A DNA stretch of 64,000 bases, from NCBI GenBank assembly GCA_030248215.1, contig JASANG010003924.1:62001-126000 (forward strand), in the 5' to 3' direction. Of this stretch, positions 1 to 9,921 are shown in pieces (the stretch's first letter is position 1; every line of letters starts with the position of its first letter). Made by a program: the position numbers and the translations under genes. The stretch comes from Enoplolaimus lenunculus (lineage: Eukaryota; Nematoda; Enoplea; Enoplida; Thoracostomopsidae). The notes under the pieces were generated by a model, which worked only from the letters and a program-made list of their open reading frames with translations, was not told where the DNA came from and searched no databases.

Positions 1-854
1 GGTGGTGATTTAGTACTGTGTATACGTGTTGCAATTGTTAAACACAGTGCGATATATACTATTTAACGTATATACACTGCGCTGAGTTGCTTACAGGCAA
101 CTCAATGTGAGTTTTCAACACCGACCGAAGCTTGAAATTAGGCAAAAAAAGTTTCGTCGACTCGGATCAATGCGGGTTCGCGCGTCCCATTCAGGTGTAA
201 AATTCATTGGAACTATAACGCAAAACGTCATTACGGTGCAAATCACCAGCGATGTCTAAAATTAGGCGCGTGTTAAAGGCGGGTTGTGGGCAGATGTTTT
301 TAGCGTGGGAAAACATGCTGGGAAAAAATTTTATTTGTGTATTGTTCAAGTAAATGATATTGATGATGCAAAATTTTCTGTGAAATTTCGAAATTTCGTA
401 GTTACGTAATAATTACGAGAAGATATTCTGAAAAAAGACAGAAAAGCTATGAAAAACGCCAAACCCTATAAAACAAAAAACTACAGAAAAGCATTAGAAA
501 TATTTTATTTTGAAAATTTTAATCGTTTTCGGTAATGACCAAAAATTCACCGAAACCGAGATTTTTTCTTGGCCGGTCTCGGCAGGCTGGTGATCAAGAC
601 CGTCCATCCGTGGTCGGGAAAAAATCTTTAATCCACTTCCCACTCTGAATCAGACCCTAGGTGTTTTCCACGTAGATTGTGAGTTGCTGTGTTTGTACTA
701 CTGCTGTAAAGTTTGGTTGCCTTTATCTTCGGTTTCAAATGTTATATATTCTGTTTGTAATATTAATTTTGAGATTAGTATTAGTTTTTATTTTATATTG
801 TGTCGTTACTAACTGTCGCTACATTCCGAATTCAAAAGCAACCAAATAAATACA
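1..854. other. Upstream region of the Pin1-like gene, repeat fragment
   Basis: No gene seen. About 340-610 resembles 35020-35230: both carry a stretch ending in AATTACGAG plus an A-rich run of lysine-like codons, and both carry pieces with repeated GGTCTCGG/CCGAAACCGAG. This is best read as a decayed dispersed repeat. No sequence coding for a WW domain was found before the Pin1 start, and an in-frame stop lies at 810-812. Confidence 0.5.
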
Positions 855-2563
855 ATGGCCGAACAGGTGAGTATATAAAATGTTTGCAATTTAGCGAGTT
901 GTCAAATACGCACGTACGATTTGTTTTCTCGAAATTCTTACAAAGAACCATTTCTGTTTTTAAATCCCGATAGGTTCCTGGGTGTCTGTAGTAAGTAGCT
1001 TTTCCGCGTTAATGTCCTCACACCTCGAGCTTTATAAAATTAATAAAATGGCGGATGCACTGAAATTTTTAAAAATTTGCATGAATTTCGTAATTTTTTT
1101 ATTTCATTTCAGACAATTGCAGCATATCTATAATGAAAAATTGCGAGATGCATACGTTGTTTATAACTAGTTTTGTGTGTAAACTAACCGAATTTCTGGT
1201 AATTCTATAACGGAAACGAAAAAGACTATCAGAGTTGTGGAATGTACTAATTTCAGGTGCGTGCTTCTCACATTTTGGTTAAACATTGTAAGTCACGTCG
1301 ACCATCTTCTTGGCGGGAATCAGAAATAACGAGAAGTCCTGAAGAGGCGCTGGAAATATTAAAAGGTATGTTTGTTAAGCGCTGTTCTTAAAGGTCTTCG
1401 GTACACAGTAGGGTGGAACCAGAATTATAATATAAAATACCGGAACGGAAAAGTTAAAAAAATACCGGAGCCGGAACCGGAAGACATAAAACGCTTGTTA
1501 CCGAAAAATTCATTTCAAAGCTATTTTGTCGCTTTAAATAGTATAAACACACCATTTACAATTCCAAAATCTTGGAACAAATGCAGTAGCTAGGAAACGT
1601 ATGATATGATATAAATTGAAAATTATGACAATACAAGGTCATATAATTTTGGAAAATTAAGTTCGAATAATATGCCAATTTTGTGAAATTTTCCAATGAG
1701 AAAAGTTTTCAATACAGAAAATACCGGAAAATTCCAGCGAAAAAATGCCAGATTTATTACCAGAACCGTATTGTGAAACATACTGGATTTCCCTACCGGA
1801 ACCGTGATTCCAGTTGCATCACTAAATCATAATCTACATGTCATTGGGCATTTATCAATTTAAGCGCCAGCTCGTATGCAAAACGTTCCAACTTTCAAAC
1901 CTGTTTTGTGTTAGTTAGGTTGAAGTTAAATCTCAATTGTCACTCAATTGCTTCAAGAATCGTAGACCCCGTTCTATGCCTTCGGTCTGTTAGTGTCGAG
2001 AAAAAAGACGAAACTTCTCGTTCCGAACTAGATAAGGATGCTTGGGCGACAAACATACGTTTGGCCACATCGGCCAGCAGTGGCGAATCAGTTTCGTTTT
2101 ACTCTGAAAACCAATAATTTTTAATGGTACGACATGCCGCTTGGGACCGCGAAATTCAATCCCGACCCACCCCGTCGACCACTGCATGTAACTACATTGC
2201 GCTATACTTCACTTTCGTCTCTGTATGCCCTGTTGCTATGCCACTTCGTATGTGGGAATTGCGTATGTACGATCTGAATGATAATCGTGTTTATATAGAT
2301 CGAAGTCATTGAAGCGATATCGCTAATAGTAATATTTTACAGGTTATCGCTCTGATATCGTTTCTGGCGCTCGAAATTTTGAAGAAATTGCACGCCAATA
2401 CTCTGATTGTTCGTCTGCACAGCGCGACGGAGATTTGGGTCATTTTAGCCGAGGGCAAATGCAGAAACCGTTTGAAGACGCAGCTTTTGGTTTAAAGGTT
2501 GGCGAATTGAGTGAGCCAGTTTATACTGACTCAGGTATTCATATAATTATCAGGAAGGAATGA
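855..2563 (+). CDS. PIN1: Pin1-type peptidyl-prolyl cis-trans isomerase (parvulin), WW-less
   Basis: Three exons: 855-866, 1257-1365 and 2343-2563, giving 113 residues. All junctions are GT-AG and in frame. The product is a single parvulin domain, the type that isomerises phospho-Ser/Thr-Pro bonds. Visible active-site features: SHILVKH (H9, K13), the phosphate-binding pair R18-R19 in [15 protein letters not shown] with catalytic C63, [10 protein letters not shown] (79-88), and TDSGIHII with H107. The start codon gives MAEQ directly before the domain; an in-frame stop at 810-812 rules out a longer first exon there. Animal Pin1 normally has an N-terminal WW domain; this one has none and in layout looks like plant Pin1At. 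Intron 2 (1366-2342) holds a decayed hAT-like element. The function is sure for the family; the lack of WW assumes no further 5' exon outside the window. Confidence 0.95.
1405..1820. mobile_element. Old hAT-like MITE in Pin1 intron 2
   Basis: This interval aligns along its length with the better-preserved element at 5391-5745: the same ATACCGGAACCGGAA blocks, the same AAACGTATGATA segment, and a matching end near GATTCCAGTTGCATCACTA. Its ends and target duplication have decayed, so it is older. It lies wholly inside the intron. It carries a 73-residue open frame with no recognisable protein content. Confidence 0.65.
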
Positions 2564-4387
2564 TGCAAAAGAAAGAAGCAATGCCAAAAACTGTTCTGGC
2601 CTATGTTAATCATAAGGGCCTGTCCATTAGGTATCATCTAAGCGTAAGGCTAAGCCTAAACCCAAGTTTAATCCTATGCCTTAACTAACCTCCAGTCTCT
2701 TATGGCCAGAAATCTCCCTGGATCTCAATGGGCAGTGCCTTATAATTAAGATTGGCCAGTATTTTTGTGTTTTTGTTATGTTGATATTGGCTTGCATTTA
2801 TTTTGGTTTCGAGTGTTTCATAAATTGTGTCAAAAGTATCAGGTTCCTATGAAATTTGCGAGCGGCATGAGTCTAAAGATGGTTGAAAAATTAACGTTCT
2901 TGTTTCCTTTTATATCAGCCGAGAAAACACTATAGTATTCTTATATTAGTAATTAATAACACTTCATTTCATGATCACTGCGTGTGCAAACTTTATGTGT
3001 ATCAGTGGCCGTATTTTTGCGAAATCCGGCTAAGTTGTTGATGCTGTTGCTTACATCGTTCGAAGGCGCGGCGATTACTGGCGGTTCTGTTGCACAATTT
3101 GACAATGAATGAGGCTTGCTACACTGCAATTGTTACAGTTGTACGTACATCACCGCAGAAACAATATTAGTTTGTTCAGTACAAAACTAGCTGAGTTTCA
3201 GTGATGGATTATGTTTTCTGCTTGAAATCAATACATAATCAGCCATTGATGAGATGTTCGAAATAAAAAGTAATACTCGTTTTACGTAAAGCTAATATTG
3301 TTAGTGTGACACCATACAAATTTTTTAGCTAACGTACCGTCGAAGTATGCTGGTATTTTCGATTTGTCTTGAACAATCATATTTCGCTGTGATGGCTGTA
3401 GCAGCTGGCGTGTGGCTGCGACATATCAAAAACGCTGTACAAACGCTTCACCATGCAGACATGACAATTCTTAGTGTAGTTTTAGATAAAATTTAAGCTA
3501 CTGTTGAGCACAATTAATTAGTCTAAACTTGAGGTCAACTTGGGAATCTTGGATTGCAGGCGATTAACGCTGAAGCCCGAAGTTTCTGCTGCACATACGC
3601 GCAATGATAACTAACTTATACCTCAGAGAAAAAGGAAACTTTATTCAAACGTGCAAGTTTTGGTATACAACCATTTTCAGCCGCAAAATAATTTCACAAC
3701 AATCATGACCAAAAAACTTGCAAAACATAAAAATGCAATCATATGCTGTTTACAGAGAAATTTGTTTAGCGGGCAACTTGTTACTATGAGCGTAATTATT
3801 TTCTGCATTGCTGTATTGCGTAATGTTGTTGTTTCGTAAGTAAAAACTGTTGTAATTGTTAAGATATGCGCTTACCTGAAATCTCACTTTAAAAATAAGT
3901 CTAGTGTAGAAATAAAGATCAGGCTTAATTTTGAGTCTAGTCTAGGTCTCTAAAGGTACAAAATACGCCAAGACTACGAATTCAATTTTTACCGACGCCG
4001 GAGGTGTAACAAAATTACACAGTTATACAGTGGCGTTGAATTTACTGTTTAACAATCCATGCTGTATAACTAGAAATTGGTAGAGGGATGCTGGCTGCAA
4101 AGTTATTTAAAAGTTGACTTGCCTATTTACGTTCAGAAAATTTTATTTCCGCTTGCACTCTGATGTCGCTAGCTTGCACGGTGAAATTCCATTTCCGTTT
4201 AATTTTTTACTCTCCGTTTACACTCGGCTCCTTTTTAACAGACTCAACAAAAACAGTGGATGGCCCTAAAAGTAACATGGGTCTACGCTATAAATTAAGT
4301 GATTCTCCTTTATGTGCAGTTTCATCCTGTATATATACTTTGGTTTTGCCGCAGAGTGGAACACGAATTCGGCAAAATTTTAATTTC

Positions 4388-4538
4388 GGCCAATGTAAAG
4401 AACAGTGTCGGAACAGTATTATAAGCTGCCTAAGTATAAGATTAAGCATATGCCTCAGCCAAGCAAAAAATTAGTCTAAAGCTTAGTCTATTGCAGTCCC
4501 ACAGAAAAGCGTTTCGCCCCTGATGTTTTATATGGGCC
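4388..4538. mobile_element. Telomere-core MITE, copy A (diverged)
   Basis: Ends match the family (GGCCAATGTAAAGAACAG... to ...TTTTATATGGGCC). The internal core has degenerate CCTAAG units followed by the family marker AAAAAATTAGTCTAAAGCTT. No clear target duplication remains, so it is among the older copies. Confidence 0.7.
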
Positions 4539-5390
4539 AGAGAAGTTAGGTAAACCCTGTGCAAAATACGAAGACCTTTTAGATTCAGTTTAAGGTTTAC
4601 ATAGCATTCGTGCTTATCTGCAATTGTTGAGATTGTGGTGAGTTAAGACAACTCTGGTGTAATATATCGATATATATTTGTTTCGTTGATGCGGGCTCTA
4701 TTTGTTGCAATAGTAATGTTTCTTGAATGTTTGAAAAATTCCACTGAATCCGCAACCTGACTTTTTGTAGGTGCCGACTCCTGTTTGTCCCTAGGGATAT
4801 CTTTTGGAAACCATAAACCAAAATAATTCGTTTCGTTAACCGAAATACAGTCAAATTTTGAGCATACAGATTTAGTGAAACCGGATACGAATATCGGTTT
4901 TTTGTTGGATATTAAAGCGGAACCAGATATCCGGTCGCACGGAGGTACACAACTTAATGCGTTTGCGTTTTCACCGAAAAAGCATTTTACTAAATTCCTC
5001 AATACAAAAAATACCACAAAAATGTATGCCAGAAGTTCATATGGTCCAGTATCAACAAAGAATAGCTACACGAGACAAAGCGCCGCAAACTTTTATGAGT
5101 ATATATTTAGTAACCTAATGCCAATTAAATCAATTAAACCGCAAAGTTGCTGGTAACATGATATTACTCTAAGACTAATGTTGAATTTCCTGACAACTCA
5201 TATATACACTAAATTCTGCCAAGGCCAAAATTCACATACAAAAATTACCACCATTAACGAGATTACACTCACAGTGTCAGTTACAGTTGGCATCAAATTT
5301 TTTTACAGCCATGCTATTGCGAGTTATAGTTGAATCTTTAAACATGTGACAACACAAACAAAACTGTCACTTATATGTAAATGCTACAAT

Positions 5391-5745
5391 CAGGGCGCAA
5401 CTGGATTTATAAAATATCGGAACCGGAAAGTTAAAAAATACCGGAACCGGAACCAGAAAACAAAAAGTACTTATCCCCGAAAAGTTCATTTTAACGCAAT
5501 TTTATCGCTTTTAATGGTGTAAATACACAGTTTATAATGCCAAAATCCTGAAACGAATGCAGTAGGTGGAAACGTATGATAAATTATGGGGTACGGTGCA
5601 AATTGAAATTTTTGGCAACACACACTCAGACACTTTTAGGACAAAGTTAGAACAATATGCCATTTTCAATACACAAAATACCGGAAAATTCTGGTGAAAA
5701 AGTACCGGATTGCCCCACCGAAACGTGAATTCCGCTTGCACCCTG
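5391..5745. mobile_element. hAT-like MITE with perfect 8-bp target duplication
   Basis: Inverted termini CAGGGCGCAACTGGATTTAT and ATTCCGCTTGCACCCTG. The element is flanked on both sides by GCTACAAT, a perfect 8-bp duplication typical of hAT transposition. The interior is non-coding, with repeated ACCGGAACCGGA motifs. A relative lies in Pin1 intron 2. Confidence 0.9.
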
Positions 5746-6028
5746 GCTACAATGGACATAAACCCAACTAAAAAGCCAACTAAAAGTGAAAAAAGAAGGA
5801 ATTATCACCGATTTCACTCGGATATGTCGTTTATACTGATATATCAATTTCGTTCACATCATTTTACTTCAACAGCAGTAGTATTGACTTGTGTTTTGAC
5901 ATAATCGTAAGGTTCGTATCGTGTGAGATCTTTTAACTCTTGAACAATTACATGCAATGAAATATATAACGATAACCGTCATGCTGCAGCTGTAGTTCAA
6001 AAGTTCTTGGATTTGCATAAAAAATATT

Positions 6029-6207
6029 GGCCAACGTATAAACCAGGGCCATAACAGTAGTATAAGCATATTCCTAAGCCTAAGCCTAAGTGTTAAAATG
6101 AGTTTACACGTAAACCTAAGCTTATGCAAAAAATTAGTCTAAACCTTAAGCTTACTCTATTGCAATTCGCGCAGACAAACGTTCCGCCCCTGATCTTTAT
6201 ATCGGTC
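6029..6207. mobile_element. Telomere-core MITE, copy B
   Basis: Termini GGCCAACGTATAAACCAGGG and a mirrored CGCCCCTGATCTTTATAT end. The core has CCTAAGCCTAAGCCTAAG and the marker AAAAAATTAGTCTAAACCTT. Flanks AAAATATT and AAAATTTT look like a slightly decayed 8-bp target duplication. Confidence 0.8.
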
Positions 6208-6485
6208 AAAATTTTCATTCCACACAAACAAATCTATAAGACAGCTTCTAACCTGGTTGGCGTCTTAGGATTCAGGTGGAGGAATAAACAAGTCTATTAA
6301 AATTAAGTATATAACGTGAAATAACGAACTGGACACACTCACGTTATTCTCGTCGCCAAACTACAAGACACAAAAATCATGATTTTACAATAGATCAAAG
6401 TCGTAAAAATGTAAAATTTTTTAATATGTTAACATTAAGCATTTTAATAGCAATTTAAACACCAGCTAATATTCGTGTGTGTGTG

Positions 6486-9371
6486 TTAGCAATGCTCACT
6501 TAATTTTTGGGCAACGGAATCGATATCTTGCAGTGCAACATGAAGACGTTTTTGATTGAGGCAATAGCGTTGAATGGCACAATACGCGAAACCGAAATCC
6601 ATTCGTGTGACGCATACTTCACATCCATCGACCAAGTACACATGCGTAACATTATCGATTTTGAAAAAAGGCTTCAGTAAATCTTTTGTTATATGATCCG
6701 GGCTGAAACACAAGTACAGTTTTCATTAGTTATATATGGACCCGTAGCCAAGTGGGGGGGGGGGTCAGCGCCTCCCGGAAAAATTTTGGCCCCCCCCTAG
6801 AAAATTTTCAACCTTGCTTGTACCTCAATGAAAACCTTTGAATGCCCCTTCTGAAAATTTTTTAGCCCCTCCTGAAAAAATTTAGCACCTCCAAGCAAGG
6901 TGAGCTGGCTACGGGCCTGGTTATATATGTAGGTACATAGTGTGTCGTTGCTAAACGTGAATTTAGAAACCAATTAAGAATAAGGAGGATGGCAGTGGCA
7001 AATGTAACAGTTTACGATAAAATTTTTTTCAACCAATCTACAAGGTCGTTCTTGAACGCCACCTGTATGAAGATTGCCCTGACCCGGTACGTTTAAAATT
7101 CTGGTGACAAAAGAAACGGCCACCTAAGCTACTTTTGGTGCCAAAATTGAACTACGTACACTGAACAACGTTAAATATATAAAAAGTTACATTCAAGTAT
7201 AAAAGTCATTAAACGTAATTGCAACTCGAACCTTCAGTCGGGTTCTCGATCATTATTTGGACATTAAAATTACACGAGTATAATATGACTGTAATAAAGA
7301 TTTGTACAAAACGCGTTCTACCAGGATTCCAACGGAATTCCTTTTCTGGCTGAAATTCTGAAAAAAATTTGGGTTCCGATTCCGACTGACTACTACAATT
7401 CCGATGCCGGAATTCCGAATTTTCGGTTATAATTTTTTAAAGTGATTGATTCAATTTAGATTTTGCCAGTTCTTTCGTTAGTTTGCACTTAATCTGATTG
7501 TAACCTTTGAGTAAATACTCTCAGTTGTTACGTGAAAGCGAATTATTGCGCCGATTATCAAAATGTGACTGCCTATACAACCAATTTTTACTGAAATTGT
7601 GAACAAAAGTCGTACACTTTACTTTTTAATAGAATTACTGAAACTTAAATTGCCATTCCGATTCCGATTCCGGTTCCGACAAAAAATATGATTCCGATTC
7701 CGCTTCCGACAAAATATACTTCCGATTGGAACCCTAAACTAAATAAATTCAACAGATATAAGCAAGAACAATACAGTTGAAAAATGCGTTGTTGCAATTT
7801 GTCTGTAGCAGCAGTTAGTGATAACACTGCCATGCGACCCTGAGACGAATAATTGTCAATGAAAAACAAAAATCGTTCACAATAAAAAAAATTTCATTTT
7901 GCCACTGAAAACACTATATAAGGTACGGTTAACAGTGTTCACGTGTTAATTTTCTAAATTGTCATGGGTTTAACGCTAGACTTACGCAGAAATTGCGTTA
8001 ACCCTACCATAACTCGTGTCACAGATCGTTGTGTGACACGCGTTAGCGCAGGGTTAACGCATATCCGCAAGGGTCTATACATGTCATTTTACAGCATAAT
8101 ACTTTGTTTTAATTACTGTTCGAACGTTTGTGTGTCAAAGCCAATAAAATAGTTGTTTCGTGTTTGTTTATGTGTAGTTTAGGAAACCAATAGTGTTTAA
8201 CCCGACCCGAACACGTGTTACACAGCATTTTGTACCACGCGTTAGGGTAGGATTAACGCATTTTTTGCGTAATGGTAGGATTAACGCTTGATAATTTTGA
8301 AATTTGACACGTGTTTACGCTATCTCTGGTGTTTTCGGTGGCAAAATGAAATACTGTATTGTGAACGATGCATAATTTCGAAACATGTCGTCCAAAAGTA
8401 TGATAACAGCTACAAGTCGTTCGAAAGACGCGCACATGGGACCAGCAACTCAAGTTGAGTCTCATCGCAGATGCTTTGTACCTTCCATAATACTGAACTG
8501 TGATTATTTTAAACAAACATTTATTACACTTGCTAATGCAGGATTTTCCGTTGTGAAAGGATACAATTTATCTTTGGATATGTTAGTTTTAAAGCCCGTT
8601 TATAGTAATTTTTTCTATATCTAACATTGACTACTTAACTATGATAAAGCGCAGGTTTTTTTGTAACCTCGCCATATTTATCACGATTTGGCTAGAAAAC
8701 ACCTGGTAAAAGCTTCAGATGAACAGTTTGCATCGCAAAATTTTCAGCACGACAAGCGGTGGGGGATGGATATATGACCCATCCTCCTTGGATCCGCCAG
8801 TGCGTCATCATATCGTTGGCGCATATAAAGATAACAGGCGGAGAGTTTTTCTGTGGGACTAGAAAAGAAACAAGCTTAACCTTTAGACTGATTTTTTTGT
8901 TTGGCTTAGACTTAGGCTTAGGCTTAGGAATATGTTCATTTGTGCGCTTAGGCTTAGGCTTAGGAATATGTTCATTTGTGCGCTTAGGCTTAGGCTTAGG
9001 AATATGCTTAAAATACTGTTATGCCCCTGATGTTTACATTGGCGATATGGTAAATACCTTGAAAAATTTAACATTCGCGACAACGGATCACGAATCTCTT
9101 GTTCGTCAGTTGTGATTTCCATAATATTGTCGCGAGCGAAACAAAAAAATTTCCAAAATTTCGGAGCTGATGAATCAGTTTTCAATATGCATTCTGCGTT
9201 ACTTAACGAACTACTTTCAGTGTCGTAGAATGTTTCCGTCCAACGATCGCGTTCTTGGACTAAATGTTTTGGAGTGATGACGTCAGAATCAATGAAGTCC
9301 ATTGCTTCTTGATCAACCAGAAAGTAACACCGAACGCATATTGGATCAGGCGTGAGACCTTCGACAGGCAT
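6486..9371 (-). CDS. CYTH/thiamine-triphosphatase-like protein, signature residues lost
   Basis: Two exons on the minus strand, 9371-9058 and 6702-6486, giving 176 residues; the splice joins phase 2 to phase 2 and makes AGC (Ser). Along most of its length it can be aligned by eye to vertebrate thiamine triphosphatase: ICVRCYF against IEVERKF, ETFYDTESSSLSNAE against DTYYDTPELSLMQAD, ITTDEQEIRDPL against ELTAEPTIVAQL, and VTRMDFGFAYCAIQRY against VDLDTADFGYAVGEVEA. CYTH enzymes bind metal and triphosphate through charged residues (ExExK, Arg/Lys pairs, C-terminal ExE). Here ExExK reads C-R-Y and ExE reads I-R, so catalysis by the usual mechanism is unlikely. It is also about 50 residues shorter than the human enzyme (230). 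The 2.35-kb intron holds at least four repeats, one of them near each splice site. The family call is by eye alignment; an unrelated small protein remains possible. Confidence 0.6.
6738..6920. mobile_element. MITE with GTAGCC termini and TTATATAT target duplication
   Basis: Inverted ends GGACCCGTAGCC and GGCTACGGGCCTGG, flanked on both sides by TTATATAT. The interior has a run of about 12 G and several GCCCCTC/AAAATTTT blocks. It lies in the CYTH-like gene intron only about 35 bp from that intron's acceptor. Confidence 0.75.
7971..8290. mobile_element. Fold-back element with long inverted repeats
   Basis: The left arm (about 7971-8065) and right arm (about 8195-8290) are inverted copies. Both contain TTACGCA, TGCGTTAAYCCTACC and a GTGTTACAC/GTGTGACACG stretch. 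The middle is unique AT-rich sequence. It lies in the CYTH-like gene intron. No transposase or clear target duplication was seen. Confidence 0.7.
8818..9044. mobile_element. Telomere-core MITE, copy C, with triplicated core, beside a splice donor
   Basis: Ends GGCGCATATAAAGATAACAG and CTGTTATGCCCCTGATGTTT. The core has the TTAGGC-rich strand on plus and is expanded into about three repeats of a 36-bp block, each holding GCTTAGGCTTAGGCTTAGGA and a TATGTTCATTTGTGC piece. Flanks ATATCGTT and ATATGGTA suggest a decayed 8-bp target site. That flank lies only a few bases inside the CYTH-like gene intron, whose donor is at 9057-9056 (minus strand). Confidence 0.8.
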
Positions 9372-9538
9372 TATTGAAACTTACAACGTTGAATTAAAAC
9401 GAATACTAGACACTCGAATAAATAATATTGAAATGATTGGTAGTATAACCTGTTTAAAGCAAAAATATACTCAACAATTTAATTAAAATATTTTTAAAGA
9501 ATAATTTGAAACTGTCGCAGCTTGTTATCACTGAATTG

Positions 9539-9921
9539 CAGGGTGCAATCGGAATTCCGATTCCGATTAGAATTCCGATTCAAAACGATTTCCGATTCCG
9601 ATTGCATAATCAATCGGAATCGGAATTTCCACATTTTAATTTTAGGCCTACTTATTGTGATATTTGTATAAAAATTCTGCATCATTTATCTATTAAATTG
9701 CTTTCGGTAAGTTAACTTATAAATAATTGATTGTAGTTTAGCTATATATACAGAACCAAAAATGATGGCCATTTTGTTCTTGCGACGTTTTTGAGAATTG
9801 TTGCCAGATTACAGACACCCTAAATCAATATTACATTTGTTAATACAAATTATCCGTATATTCACAAATTTTGTAGTTCCGATTCCGATTCCAGTACAAT
9901 CCAATTCCGTTTTGCACCCTG
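9539..9921. mobile_element. hAT-like MITE (ATTCCGATTCCG family)
   Basis: Inverted termini CAGGGTGCAATCGGAATTCC and CCAATTCCGTTTTGCACCCTG-type end, flanked by CTGAATTG and CTGGATTG (8-bp target duplication, one difference). It shares nearly its whole body with 23792-24222, including CTTTCGGTAAGTTAACTTAT and ACAGACACCCTAAATCAATA. Confidence 0.9.

Larger units (their letters stand above)
2564..6485. other. Intergenic region, repeats only
   Basis: No supported gene. It contains a degenerate GCCTAA-containing stretch near 2610-2690, a fragment with CCGGATATC-type termini near 4862-4950, two telomere-core MITEs (4388-4538, 6029-6207) and a hAT-like MITE (5391-5745). The remaining sequence is AT-rich and featureless to me. 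The open frames here are short, overlap the repeats and have no family resemblance. Confidence 0.6.
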
